DNA from: Ruegeria discodermiae
GTDB lineage: Bacteria; Pseudomonadota; Alphaproteobacteria; Rhodobacterales; Rhodobacteraceae
Direction: 5' to 3'
Assembly (NCBI RefSeq): GCF_030758345.1
Contig: NZ_JAVAMO010000003.1
Span: forward strand, 124,001-188,000
Length of the DNA stretch: 64,000 bases
Every line of letters starts with the position of its first letter. Positions within the stretch are counted from its first letter, which is position 1. This document shows, piece after piece, positions 52,673 through 61,475 of this stretch. A program made the translations under genes and the position numbers. The notes beneath the pieces were generated by a model, which was not told the origin of the DNA, did no database searches, and worked only from the letters and a program-made list of their open reading frames with translations.

Positions 52673-53434
52673 CTATGCGCCAAACATCTTCACATCCACC
52701 CCGCCTTCGGTCAGGCAGTGGCGGACGGAACGGGCCAGAGCCACAGCCGTCGGCGTATCCCCATGCAGGCAGATCGTGTCGATCGAGGTCTCGATACGTT
52801 TGCCGCTTTCGGTGATGATCGCGCCTTCGCGCACCATCTCCAGAATGCGCGGCCCTGCCAGATCAGGGTCATGGATCACCGCGCCGGGCAGCGAGCGGTC
52901 CACCAATGTACCATCGTCATTATAGGCGCGATCGGCAAAAATCTCGCCCACCCAGCAGCAGCCCAGATCACGCACGACCCGCTCCATCTCTGTGGCGGCT
53001 AGGACCATGATGATGATCTCCGGATCAACCTCTAGCGCGGCCTCATAGCAGGCGCGTGCCATGTCATAGTCGGTGCAGGCCATGTTCGACAGCGCCCCAT
53101 GCAGTTTCAGGTGTCGCACCTGCGTCCCGAGCGCCTGCGCCATGCCACGCGCCGCGCCTAGCTGGTAGCGCACCAGATTGCGCAGGCTGTCATGCGGCAG
53201 CACCATGCGGCGGCGGCCAAAGCCCTGCAGGTCGCCAAAGCCCGGATGCGCGCCGATGCCGACCCCGTTCCGCGCCGCCAGCGCCATGGTCTTTGCCATC
53301 ACATCCGGATCGCCCGCATGAAAACCACAGGCGATGTTGGCGCTGGTGATGATGTCGAGCAGGCTTTCATCATCGCCCATTTTCCAGGGGCCGAAACTTT
53401 CGCCCATATCGGCGTTGAGATCGACTGAGGTCAT
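52673..53434 (-). CDS. pxpA: 5-oxoprolinase subunit PxpA (LamB/YcsF family)
   Basis: 253 residues, usual length. With PxpB and PxpC it hydrolyses 5-oxo-L-proline (pyroglutamate) to glutamate using ATP. The N-terminus V-D-L-N-A-D-M-G-E-S-F-G is the family signature, with N-I-A-C-G-F-H-A-G-D-P, G-I-G-A-H-P-G-F and L-H-G-A further on. GGGAG precedes the ATG. Last gene of a minus-strand series that begins with the DadA-like gene. Confidence 0.95.
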   Translation of the reverse strand: MTSVDLNADMGESFGPWKMGDDESLLDIITSANIACGFHAGDPDVMAKTMALAARNGVGIGAHPGFGDLQGFGRRRMVLPHDSLRNLVRYQLGAARGMAQALGTQVRHLKLHGALSNMACTDYDMARACYEAALEVDPEIIIMVLAATEMERVVRDLGCCWVGEIFADRAYNDDGTLVDRSLPGAVIHDPDLAGPRILEMVREGAIITESGKRIETSIDTICLHGDTPTAVALARSVRHCLTEGGVDVKMFGA

Positions 53435-53438
53435 GTGT

Positions 53439-54446
53439 CTAGTCTCCCTGATCGGTGGCGGAGATCACCCCGCTGACAAGTTGGTAGGACAGAAGATCGG
53501 CTATGTCATGCGGATCGCGCACCAGTGGTTCGACGCGCCCGGGCAGACGCGCCAGTTCGGCCTCGAACGCGGCCTGCAGGGCGAGAGCGTCTTCGAGCGA
53601 CACGAACTGGAACCGGAGCGATGCCCCAGCCGGGGCCTGCACCGCGCGCGGCAGGTCGCAGGGGATCACCGTGGCGATCCTTGGATAACCGCCGGTGGTC
53701 TGGCATTCGGGCAGCAGAATGAAGGGATTGCCACTGCCGGTCATCTGAATGTCGCCGGGCGTGATAACCTCGGAGAGGATGTTCAACTGCCCCTCGGCAG
53801 CAAATCCCTGCCCCTCCATGTCCAGTTGCATGCCCATCCGGTTGGCGCGCGCACCGCGGCGAAAGGCAGTGCTTTCCAGCCGGTCGAGCGTTGCCGCGCT
53901 GAACAGGCTGGTCTGAACGCTGGCGATGACGCGCAAAGTGCCGCCAGTGAAACGATCGGGGCTGCCGATCTTGAAGCCCGCCTGCCCATGACCAGCACCT
54001 GTCGGCAGCAGGTCCCCCGCCGCAACCGTCTTGCCGACTTTTGCGGTCAGATGAGCTGAACGCGAGCCGAGCATAGGCTTTGTACCGATCCCACCCGCCA
54101 GATGCAAATAGCCATAGACGCCCTGCCGCGCCGCGCCGACGGTCAGCACCTGCCCGCCGGTCAACACATGCGAGGCATTCCAGGCAGCCTGTGCACCATC
54201 GATGCTGGCCTGCATCGGCGCGCCCGTGAGCGCGATGTTGACCTCCTGCGTCGCTTCGAACGTGCCACCGAACCCCGCCATTTCCAGCGCCGCGCAATCG
54301 GGACGCTGACCAAGCAGCGCGGCTCCTTCGTGAAGCGCCAGCAGATCAGCCGCGCCCGAGCGGGACAGGCCCTGATCCAGATAACCCGGTCGTCCCTGAT
54401 CCTGAATCGTGCAAGCGGGGCCGATGCTGTGGGCGATCAGGCTCAT
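53439..54446 (-). CDS. pxpC: 5-oxoprolinase subunit PxpC (biotin-dependent carboxyltransferase family)
   Basis: 335 residues, the KipA / allophanate-hydrolase-subunit-2-like fold. Typical features: T-I-Q-D-Q-G-R-P-G-Y (about 14-23), A-A-L-E, Y-L-H-L-A-G-G-I and R-A-N-R-M-G-M-Q. It overlaps pxpB by ATGA (54443-54446) and ends 4 nt before pxpA. The order here is B-C-A. Confidence 0.93.
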   Translation of the reverse strand: MSLIAHSIGPACTIQDQGRPGYLDQGLSRSGAADLLALHEGAALLGQRPDCAALEMAGFGGTFEATQEVNIALTGAPMQASIDGAQAAWNASHVLTGGQVLTVGAARQGVYGYLHLAGGIGTKPMLGSRSAHLTAKVGKTVAAGDLLPTGAGHGQAGFKIGSPDRFTGGTLRVIASVQTSLFSAATLDRLESTAFRRGARANRMGMQLDMEGQGFAAEGQLNILSEVITPGDIQMTGSGNPFILLPECQTTGGYPRIATVIPCDLPRAVQAPAGASLRFQFVSLEDALALQAAFEAELARLPGRVEPLVRDPHDIADLLSYQLVSGVISATDQGD

Positions 54447-55192
54447 GCGGTGATCTCCTCGACCGTTGCGCCGCCATTGCCGTCACGATCGCGCGCCTCG
54501 ATCTCGGAGAACTCCTCGGGCGAAACGGAGGGGAATATCATCTCATCGCCCGGAGCCAGCGCGAAGCTGCGCTCCTGATCGGGACGGAAACACCGAAACG
54601 CAGTCTGCCCTACATGCCGCCAGCCAGTGGGCGCAGCGCCGGAAAACAGCACAAATTGCGAGATCGCCAGAACCAGCGCGCCCGCAGGCACGGTTGGCGT
54701 CAGATCCTGCTGCCGGGGGATGTCAAATTCGGGACCGAGCGATCCCAGATAGGGCTGCCCCGGCGCGAAACCGATGGTCAGCACCCGGACGCGGGACGCC
54801 CTGAGCCTTTGCACCGCCTCCTCGGGCGACAGCCCCGCCAGCGCGGCGGCCTCGTCCAGTTGCGGGGCCCGTTCGGTGCCGTAAACCGTCGGCACCCGCC
54901 AGAGCCTGCGGCCCTCCGGCAAAGGAGCGGTGTACCAGTCCCGCGTGTCAAGCAAATGTTCAAGCGCCGCGCGCAGCTCGCTATGAGGCAGCGTCAATGG
55001 ATCGAACCGGAAATAGGCCGAAGCCAGAGAAGTCGAAGTCTCGATCACGCCATCGGGCAGATCCAGCCGGGCCGCTTCACGAAAGGCAAGCGCCGCCCGA
55101 TTGGCAGGCTCGGACATCGTGTCGGAGAAACTGACCAGCAGGCCATCCAGCCCGAGCGGGCGGATCAGGGGAAATGCGTCAGCGTGGGTCAT
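54443..55192 (-). CDS. pxpB: 5-oxoprolinase subunit PxpB (allophanate hydrolase subunit 1 family)
   Basis: 249 residues with a T-I-G-F-A-P-G-Q-P-Y-L-G stretch and P-A-G-A-L-V-L-A that are characteristic of KipI/PxpB, and G-W-R-H-V-G near the end. The start ATG, with GGAGG 4 nt upstream, lies inside the 3' end of the BASS-type transporter gene (14-nt overlap), so all four genes are probably translated together. Confidence 0.93.
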   Translation of the reverse strand: MTHADAFPLIRPLGLDGLLVSFSDTMSEPANRAALAFREAARLDLPDGVIETSTSLASAYFRFDPLTLPHSELRAALEHLLDTRDWYTAPLPEGRRLWRVPTVYGTERAPQLDEAAALAGLSPEEAVQRLRASRVRVLTIGFAPGQPYLGSLGPEFDIPRQQDLTPTVPAGALVLAISQFVLFSGAAPTGWRHVGQTAFRCFRPDQERSFALAPGDEMIFPSVSPEEFSEIEARDRDGNGGATVEEITA

Positions 55193-56096
55193 AAAGCCTC
55201 CGCAGCAGGGTCGGGGTAAGATACATGGGGAACTGGTAGCATCCCAGAAAGATCAGCAGCGGTTCGGTGGCCTCGGGTGAGAGCGCAACAAAGAACAGCG
55301 CGAAATTTCGGTTGCCCGCAACGATGGAGGTGGGCACCGCAGCCGGATACCCGTTGCGGCGCAGCGTGACATAGGACAGCCCCTGCAGGCCGAAATTCAG
55401 CGCAAAGGCGACCCCTGCCCAAAGAAGCAGATCGAGCGGGTCGCTTTCCAGCGCCGGGCGGATCGCGGACATCAGCCCGATGACCACCACGGCAAGCACG
55501 ATCATCGTCAAGCCATCGATCGCCTTGCGGCCCTGCTCGGGCAGGTCCGGCACGCGCCAGTGGCGCAGGGCAAAACCCAGCGCGGCGGCCCCCAGAATGA
55601 CCATCAGCAGGCGCAGCGCGGCGGCCAGAACATCACCGATATCCCCGAAACCGGGCAGCAGCGCGAAAACGGGAATGCAGGTCAGCGGCAGCAGCGCCGT
55701 TCCAAGGATCAGCAGGCGCAGCGCCGGGGCAGGATCACCATTCAGCAGGATTGCGAAATTTGCCGCCCCAGTGACCGAGGGCGCGGCCATGACCAGCGCC
55801 AGCGCCAGAGCAAGGGGCGTGACCGGCAGGCCCAGCAGGCCCAGCATCAGCAGGAACCCGACCGGCAGCGCCAGTTGCAGCACCAGCACCACCAGAGCTG
55901 TGCGGCCCAGCTCTCCCAGATTGGCAAGCGCATCAACCGGGCCGATGCGAAAAGCGGTCAGGAACAACAGCAGCGCCACCAGTTCCGGAATCCACCAGCG
56001 CAGCACCTGCGCGAGGCCCGGCAGCAGCAGCCCGGCCAGCAAGCCGCAGATCAGCGCAAGCTTCCCATATCTGGCGATGAAGATAAGCGCGGTCAT
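55179..56096 (-). CDS. Bile acid:sodium symporter family-like (BASS) transporter
   Basis: 305 residues with about nine or ten hydrophobic helices. The pattern and the E-L-V-A-L-L-L-F and T-G-A-A-N-F-A-I blocks resemble BASS-type sodium-coupled organic-acid transporters. Substrate unknown; next to 5-oxoprolinase genes it could carry 5-oxoproline or a related acid, by context only. Its 3' end overlaps pxpB. Confidence 0.75.
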   Translation of the reverse strand: MTALIFIARYGKLALICGLLAGLLLPGLAQVLRWWIPELVALLLFLTAFRIGPVDALANLGELGRTALVVLVLQLALPVGFLLMLGLLGLPVTPLALALALVMAAPSVTGAANFAILLNGDPAPALRLLILGTALLPLTCIPVFALLPGFGDIGDVLAAALRLLMVILGAAALGFALRHWRVPDLPEQGRKAIDGLTMIVLAVVVIGLMSAIRPALESDPLDLLLWAGVAFALNFGLQGLSYVTLRRNGYPAAVPTSIVAGNRNFALFFVALSPEATEPLLIFLGCYQFPMYLTPTLLRRLYDPR

Positions 56097-56148
56097 GCGG
56101 CGGGATTGCCCTTGCGGACCCTTCTGCTGGTCAGTTGGTTTGGGATGT

Positions 56149-56173
56149 GCAGGCGGCGGTTCACACCGCCTGC
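56149..56173 (-). repeat. Hairpin between dctM and the BASS-type gene
   Basis: GCAGGCGG and CCGCCTGC form an 8-bp stem with a 9-nt loop, 22 nt after the end of dctM. No T-tract follows on the minus strand. It may stabilise the TRAP mRNA or end it inefficiently. Confidence 0.45.
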
Positions 56174-56194
56174 CTAGTCAGGTTTTGGCCGCGC

Positions 56195-57511
56195 CTAGCC
56201 GCCGCCCGGCGCTTGCCTGAGGTTTTCGGGCAGCCAGGTGGCGATTTCCGGGAACAGGATCAGCACAAAAACCATCAGCACCATGATCAGGAACATCGGG
56301 AAAGCGGCACGCGCGATAAAGCCCATCTCATGATTGGTCATCCCTTGCAGCACGAACAGGTTGAACCCGATCGGCGGCGTGATCTGCGCCATTTCAACCA
56401 CAACCACGATGAAGATACCGAACCAGATCAGGTCGATGCCCGCCTGCCGCACCATCGGCTCGACCACCGCCATGGTCAGCACCACCGACGAAATCCCGTC
56501 AAGGAACATGCCCAACACGATATAGAACACCAGCAGCACCATCAGCAGCTGGAACTTGCTGAGCTCCCACTGCGCGATCAGGTCGGCCAACCCACGCGGC
56601 AACCCGGTGAACCCCATCGACAGCGACAGAAAGGCAGCGCCCGCGAGGATCAGCGCGATCATCGCCGAGGTACGGGTCGCCCCCATCAGGCTTTCGGTAA
56701 AGGTATTCCAGGTGAGCGATCCCTGGCTGGCCGCAAGAACCAGCCCGCCGATCACGCCAAACGCCGCCGCCTCTGTTGCCGTGGCATAGCCCAGATACAT
56801 TGAGCCAATCACCACAAGGATCAGGCAGATCACCGGCAGCAGAAAGCGCGAGTTGGCAATGCGCTGGCTCATGGTCAGGGGCGGTTCGCCCTTGGGGTGC
56901 CACTGCTTTGAGACACGGCTGGTAATCGCCACATAGGCCATGAACATCCCCGCCAGCACAAGACCCGGCACGATACCCGCAAAAAACAGCTTCGAGATGC
57001 TTTCATTGATGGTCACACCATAAACGATGAGTGTCAGAGACGGCGGGATCATCAGGCCAAGCGTCGCCGCCCCGGCCAGCGTACCGATGATCATCGGTTC
57101 GGGATATTCCCGCTTGCGCAATTCGGGGATCGACATCTTGCCAACCGTGGTCAGCGTCGCCGCCGACGAGCCAGAGACCGCGGCAAAAACCGTGCAGCCC
57201 ACGATATTGGTATGGACCAGCCCGCCGGGCAGACCCGCCATCCAGGGCGCGAGCCCCTTGAACATGTCCTCGCTGAGTCGTGTTCGATACAGGATCTCTC
57301 CCATCCAGATGAACAGCGGCAACGCCGTCAGGGTCCACGAGGACGAGGCCGTCCATATCGTGGTGATCATGACATCGCCCACGGGACGCGAGGTAAACAG
57401 CTCCATCCCGACCCAGGCCACGCCCATCAGCGCCAACCCGACCCAGACCCCGGTGCCCAGCAGCAAGAAGAGCACGAAGAGAAACAGGATGATGATCGAA
57501 AAGTCTTCCAT
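56195..57511 (-). CDS. TRAP transporter large permease (DctM family)
   Basis: 438 residues with 12-13 hydrophobic helices, the usual DctM length. It is the transport subunit of a Na+-driven tripartite carrier. Family blocks: F-A-A-V-S-G-S-S-A-A-T (about 109-119), M-I-P-P-S-L-T-L-I-V-Y-G (about 155-166) and I-T-P-P-I-G-F-N-L-F. AAAGGA precedes the ATG. The cupin gene sits between it and dctQ. Confidence 0.93.
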   Translation of the reverse strand: MEDFSIIILFLFVLFLLLGTGVWVGLALMGVAWVGMELFTSRPVGDVMITTIWTASSSWTLTALPLFIWMGEILYRTRLSEDMFKGLAPWMAGLPGGLVHTNIVGCTVFAAVSGSSAATLTTVGKMSIPELRKREYPEPMIIGTLAGAATLGLMIPPSLTLIVYGVTINESISKLFFAGIVPGLVLAGMFMAYVAITSRVSKQWHPKGEPPLTMSQRIANSRFLLPVICLILVVIGSMYLGYATATEAAAFGVIGGLVLAASQGSLTWNTFTESLMGATRTSAMIALILAGAAFLSLSMGFTGLPRGLADLIAQWELSKFQLLMVLLVFYIVLGMFLDGISSVVLTMAVVEPMVRQAGIDLIWFGIFIVVVVEMAQITPPIGFNLFVLQGMTNHEMGFIARAAFPMFLIMVLMVFVLILFPEIATWLPENLRQAPGGG

Positions 57512-57528
57512 GTCTTATCCTTTCCGCA

Positions 57529-57942
57529 TCATTCAACCGGGACGTTCAGGGGCTTGCCCTTTTCGACCACATGGGTGGTGATGGCGATCATCACGGTATC
57601 GCCCACATTGGTCAGCCCGCCATGAGGCTCGCCTTGCGGGAAATGCGCGGCCATGCCATCCGGAAACGGAATCTGTTTGCCGCCGCCGGTCTGCATGGTG
57701 CCCCCGGTGATGACGACAAGATGCTCGTCGCCGTGATGGGTATGGCGCGGCACCGTGGCGCCCGGCTCGATCTCAAGCCGCGCGACAATCACCTCATGCG
57801 TGTCAGAGCCCGGCACATCGGCGCGCGACAACTCGGTTCGGGTGATGGCCCCCTCGGCAAAGGCGAAAACCGGCGCGATGGCAAATAGGGCAATGGTGGC
57901 GGCGGTGCGGATCATGGCGCGCGTTCCTATGGTCTGTGTCAT
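57529..57942 (-). CDS. Secreted cupin domain-containing protein
   Basis: 137 residues with a signal peptide (about 1-30, A-F-A/E). A single cupin barrel: motif 1 G61-x5-H67-x-H69-x3-E73-x6-G80, with H70 besides, and motif 2 ending at H107. The 2 His + Glu set binds one metal. It lies between dctQ and dctM, 1 nt after the dctQ stop and 17 nt before the dctM start. It could be a periplasmic binding or enzymatic partner of the transported compound. Start ATG at 57942 (GGGGAATGAC upstream); 57915 is an alternative. Confidence 0.82.
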   Translation of the reverse strand: MTQTIGTRAMIRTAATIALFAIAPVFAFAEGAITRTELSRADVPGSDTHEVIVARLEIEPGATVPRHTHHGDEHLVVITGGTMQTGGGKQIPFPDGMAAHFPQGEPHGGLTNVGDTVMIAITTHVVEKGKPLNVPVE

Positions 57943-57943
57943 G

Positions 57944-58477
57944 TCATTCCCCGAAACTCTGATCGACGAGGTCGCGCTGGATGCGGTGATCACCTTTCAG
58001 TATCAGGCTGATCAGATGATCGGTGAGCGCTATGGCAAAAATGACCGCGCCCAGCAGCATCACCGATTGCGGTATCCAAAGCGCGGTGCGGTCCTGACCC
58101 TGGCTGACATCGTTGAATTTCCACGACCAGTAGACGAAGTTCACGCAGTAGCGGACGAAGTACCACGCCACTGCGGTGCCGATGGCGAAACACCAGATAT
58201 TGATGATCCGCTGCGCCTTCGGCCCGACCGCGTTGATCAGGATCGAAACCCGGATATGTGCGCCCCGGTTCAGCGCGTTGGCAAAGGCCAGGAACGAGGC
58301 GGCGGCCATGGCATAACCGGCATAGTCGGGTGCACCGGGAAACACCTCGCCGGTCCAGCGGGCCAGCATCTGCACCACGATCAGGATCAGGATCGCGATC
58401 AGGCAGAGCGCGGCCAGAATGCCCGAGCCGAGATACAGGAAATCAAGCGCGGCGCGCAGCCGCTTTGCGAGTGCCAT
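57944..58477 (-). CDS. TRAP transporter small permease (DctQ family)
   Basis: 177 residues, four hydrophobic helices (about 16-38, 52-68, 95-113, 135-155), the DctQ topology. It is the small membrane partner of DctM. GGGGGACC precedes the ATG at 58477. It follows dctP after a 65-nt gap that contains a hairpin. Confidence 0.9.
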   Translation of the reverse strand: MALAKRLRAALDFLYLGSGILAALCLIAILILIVVQMLARWTGEVFPGAPDYAGYAMAAASFLAFANALNRGAHIRVSILINAVGPKAQRIINIWCFAIGTAVAWYFVRYCVNFVYWSWKFNDVSQGQDRTALWIPQSVMLLGAVIFAIALTDHLISLILKGDHRIQRDLVDQSFGE

Positions 58478-58506
58478 CAGGTCCCCCTGTCCTTGTTTGA
58501 TTGAGG

Positions 58507-58534
58507 TTCGGGCAGACCGCTGGCCTGCCCCGAA
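58507..58534 (-). repeat. Intercistronic hairpin between dctP and dctQ
   Basis: TTCGGGCAG and CTGCCCCGAA pair with one bulged C and a 9-nt loop. It lies just downstream of the dctP stop on the minus strand, with no T-tract. Such hairpins often protect the mRNA of a transporter's binding-protein gene so that it is made in excess. Confidence 0.5.
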
Positions 58535-58542
58535 GGTCAGGT

Positions 58543-59526
58543 TTATTCTGCCTTGGACGCTTTGAAGGCTTCGACGATGGCCGCGCCATCCGGGCCAGCG
58601 GCCTCAAGCCATTCGGCGGTCATGGTTTCACCGATCTGTTGCAACTCGCCCTTCAGCTGGTCACTTGCGGGGGCAACGCTCATGCCGCCATCGCGCAGGC
58701 CCTTGAGGGTAAAGTCGGTATATTGAACCGCACGCCATGTGCCCGCGTATTCCGCTAGATCGGCACAGGCCTGAACCACGGCCTTGTTGGCATCTGATAC
58801 ACCCGACCAGACGTCGGAATTCACCATGATGTAGTTGCGCGGCAGCCAGGCATCGACCTCGTAGAAATGGTTCAGGCTTTCCCAGACCTTGCGGTCATAC
58901 CCGGTGGCGCCAGAACTGACCATCGAGTCTGCCACGCCGGTGGCAAAGGCCTGGCTGATCTCGGCGGCTTCGATGGTGACCGGCAGCATGCCGGTCAGTT
59001 CCGCCAGACGCGCCGTTGCGTTATTGTAGGAGCGGAACTTGACCCCTTCCATATCCGCGACCGAGTTCACCTCGTCACGGAAATAGAGGCCCTGCGGCGG
59101 CCATGGCACCGAATAAAGCAGCGTCAGGTTCTGATCGGCCAGCACCTTTTCCAGCGTCGGCTTGGCGGCATTCCAGAGCTTGTCGGCATCATCAAAGGAG
59201 GTCGCGAGGAAAGGCACGGAATCCACACCAAAGATCGCGTCTTCATTCTGGTGACCCGAAAGCAGCCGCTCACCGATCGGAACCTGCCCGGTCTGGATCG
59301 CACGTTTGATCTGCGCGCCGGGGAATAGCGAACCGGATGGGTGCGTCACGATCTCGATCTCGCCCTGGGTTCCGGTAGTGACGCATTTGGCGAACTCCGC
59401 GCCGGTCACCGAATGAAAGTTCGAGCCGGAATAGGCCATCGGCATATCCCATTTCTCGGCCAGAGCCGGTGCAGCACTTGCTGCGGTCAGGGCCGTCGCG
59501 GCGAGCAGATGTGTCAGTTTTTTCAT
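58543..59526 (-). CDS. TRAP transporter substrate-binding protein (DctP family)
   Basis: 327 residues with a signal peptide (about 1-23, A-L-A/E). Periplasmic binder. The arginine expected to bind the substrate carboxylate is probably that in V-K-F-R-S-Y-N-N-A-T (about 160-170), and P-F-L-A-T and A-T-G-V-A-D-S-M follow as in the family. The substrate is not predictable in detail, but TRAP systems nearly always carry organic acids. GGGAG precedes the ATG. Second gene of the dadA-dctP-dctQ-cupin-dctM operon. Confidence 0.9.
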   Translation of the reverse strand: MKKLTHLLAATALTAASAAPALAEKWDMPMAYSGSNFHSVTGAEFAKCVTTGTQGEIEIVTHPSGSLFPGAQIKRAIQTGQVPIGERLLSGHQNEDAIFGVDSVPFLATSFDDADKLWNAAKPTLEKVLADQNLTLLYSVPWPPQGLYFRDEVNSVADMEGVKFRSYNNATARLAELTGMLPVTIEAAEISQAFATGVADSMVSSGATGYDRKVWESLNHFYEVDAWLPRNYIMVNSDVWSGVSDANKAVVQACADLAEYAGTWRAVQYTDFTLKGLRDGGMSVAPASDQLKGELQQIGETMTAEWLEAAGPDGAAIVEAFKASKAE

Positions 59527-59568
59527 TTTCTTCTCCCAGATTGGATTGGTCGGTTCTTTTGGTTGTTG

Positions 59569-60828
59569 TTACCCGGCCTTTTTGAAACGTGCCGGGGAAT
59601 AGACGTTCAGGTCAATATTTGGTTGCCTGCCCGAAATCATTTGCGCCAGCAGGCGCCCGGTTTTTGGCCCGCCGGTCAGGCCGATATGGTGATGGCCAAA
59701 GCCGGTAAACGCGCCTTTGATGCCCGGCACTTCGCCGATCACCGGGATCGAATCCGCCGGGGCCGGGCGATGGCCCATCCATTCGGTCACATGCGCGCCG
59801 CGCAGACCGGGGATCGCCTTGACCGCGTTGCGGCGCAACAGGTCCAGCGGCGCGCGCGAGGGCTGGGCCTCCAGCCCGCCGAACTCGACCACACCAGCAA
59901 GACGCACCCGGCCCTCCATCGGCGTGATGACAAATTTGCCGCCCGCGATCATCACTGGCGATTTCGGCATCACCGATGGCTCCCAGAATTCCAGATGATA
60001 GCCGCGTTCGGATTCCAGCGGCACTTTCAGGCCCAGTTTCTTGGCCAGCGGGCCGGACCAGACCCCGGTGGCCAGGACCGCCGCATCGCAGGCGAGTGTC
60101 TCGCCCCCGGCGCGAATGCCCGTGACCGACCCGTTTTCCTGCACCACATCCTCGACATCGGCCCGCAGGAACCGGGTACCCTGTGCCTCAAGATGGCGTG
60201 CGAGAGCCTGCACATAAGCCCCAGGATCAGAAATCCGGCCATGATCGCCTAGCCGGACAGCGAAGTTCAGATCCTCGGAAAAGACCGGGTCATAGGCGCG
60301 AAACGCCGCGCCCTCCAGTTCATCCCAGTGAAAGCCGTTTGCCCTGCGCAGATTCCATCCGAACGCATCAGAGGCAAAATGGGCCCGGTCGTCATAGATG
60401 AACAGGTAGTCAGAAGGATGGATATAGCCCTCTGCCCCGGTTCCTGCGGCCAGTGCGGTGTGATCTTCCAGACTGTCACCGATGATCGGGGTCAGGGCCG
60501 AGGCGATGCGCGTTGTGTCCGCTGTATTGGCGTGCGCAAGGTATTTCCGCAGCCAGGGCAACAGGCGCGGCAGATATCCGTAGCGCAAAAACAGCGGCTG
60601 ATCGGCGCTCAGCAACATCTTCGGCGCCTTGGCGATCAGACCCGGCGTTGTGACCGGCACCACGGAACAGGACGCCAGCACCCCGCCATTGCCATAAGAC
60701 GTCCCCTCAGCCGGACCCTTGCGGTCGATCAGGATGACCTCGTGACCCTCACGCTGCAACCAGATCGCCGCCGACACCCCAACGATGCCTGCGCCAATGA
60801 TGGCCACTGTTTTGCGCTCTGTGATCAT
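59569..60828 (-). CDS. FAD-dependent oxidoreductase, D-amino acid dehydrogenase-like
   Basis: 419 residues. FAD dinucleotide motif I-G12-A-G14-I-V-G17 plus V-I-L-I-D-R; G-Y-H-L-E-F-W and G-F-G-H-H-H-I-G-L-T-G-G-P-K-T (near the C-terminus) are DAO-family blocks close to DadA. It oxidatively deaminates D-amino acids or cyclic imino acids such as D-proline and hydroxyproline. AGGAG precedes the ATG. It heads the operon with the TRAP genes and faces the MarR-type regulator, which may control it. Confidence 0.87.
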   Translation of the reverse strand: MITERKTVAIIGAGIVGVSAAIWLQREGHEVILIDRKGPAEGTSYGNGGVLASCSVVPVTTPGLIAKAPKMLLSADQPLFLRYGYLPRLLPWLRKYLAHANTADTTRIASALTPIIGDSLEDHTALAAGTGAEGYIHPSDYLFIYDDRAHFASDAFGWNLRRANGFHWDELEGAAFRAYDPVFSEDLNFAVRLGDHGRISDPGAYVQALARHLEAQGTRFLRADVEDVVQENGSVTGIRAGGETLACDAAVLATGVWSGPLAKKLGLKVPLESERGYHLEFWEPSVMPKSPVMIAGGKFVITPMEGRVRLAGVVEFGGLEAQPSRAPLDLLRRNAVKAIPGLRGAHVTEWMGHRPAPADSIPVIGEVPGIKGAFTGFGHHHIGLTGGPKTGRLLAQMISGRQPNIDLNVYSPARFKKAG

Positions 60829-60892
60829 TGCGATCTCCTGCCGGGCACGGCCCTGTCGTACACCGATTCTTCGGGATACAGGATCGCATACA

Positions 60893-60922
60893 TTGACAAA
60901 ACGTCAACAAAATGTTTATAAA
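60893..60922 (+). promoter_or_regulatory. Probable promoter and operator of the MarR-type gene
   Basis: TTGACA (60893-60898) and TATAAA (60917-60922) are 18 nt apart, close to the sigma-70 consensus, 26 nt before the regulator ATG. The -35 box is part of a perfect dyad TTGAC/GTCAA (60893-60897 and 60903-60907, 5-nt spacer), a likely autoregulatory site that may also affect the divergent dadA-like gene. Confidence 0.6.
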
Positions 60923-60948
60923 TCGTCAGAATTGGTCGGAGCGCACAC

Positions 60949-61464
60949 ATGTCAGATACCCCTCTTGGTCCGGTTGTCTCGTCGGCCCACCTTGCCGAAG
61001 GCAGCTTTCCCGAGGTCAGCGAGTTCGAATTTGGTCTGATCATCGCGCACAACGCCTTTGCCCGCTGGACCACACGCTGCATGGCGGCGGCGGGCTTTGC
61101 GGATATGTCCTCGCTTGAGGTCTGCGTGCTGCATACCGTGCGCCATCGCGGCAAACCCAAGAAACTGGCCGATATCTGTCTTGTACTGAATGTCGAGGAT
61201 ACTCACACGGTCAACTACGCGATCAAGAAACTGGCCAAGGCCGGGCTGGTGCAGGAAGGCAAACAGGGCAAGGAAAAGACGGTAGAGGCCACTGAAAAGG
61301 GCGCAGCGGCCTGCGAGCGGTATCGCGAGGTTCGCGAGGCGCTGCTGCTGCGCGCGATGAACGAGGTCGGCATCGAGGCCGAGCAGATGAGCCGGTTGTC
61401 GGCACTGATGCGCCTGATGTCCGGGCAGTATGATCAGGCCGCGCGGGCGGCGACCGTTTATTGA
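60949..61464 (+). CDS. MarR-like winged-helix transcriptional regulator
   Basis: 171 residues. The winged helix-turn-helix lies around 60-112, with K-L-A-D-I-C-L-V-L-N-V-E-D-T-H-T-V-N-Y-A as the reader helices and K-Q-G-K-E-K-T as the wing. C-terminal helices probably dimerise. CGGAG lies 7 nt before the ATG. Divergent from the dadA-like gene with the -35/dyad region between them; most likely the local regulator of the TRAP/dadA operon. Confidence 0.83.
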   Translation: MSDTPLGPVVSSAHLAEGSFPEVSEFEFGLIIAHNAFARWTTRCMAAAGFADMSSLEVCVLHTVRHRGKPKKLADICLVLNVEDTHTVNYAIKKLAKAGLVQEGKQGKEKTVEATEKGAAACERYREVREALLLRAMNEVGIEAEQMSRLSALMRLMSGQYDQAARAATVY

Positions 61465-61475
61465 CCCAATGCTGA

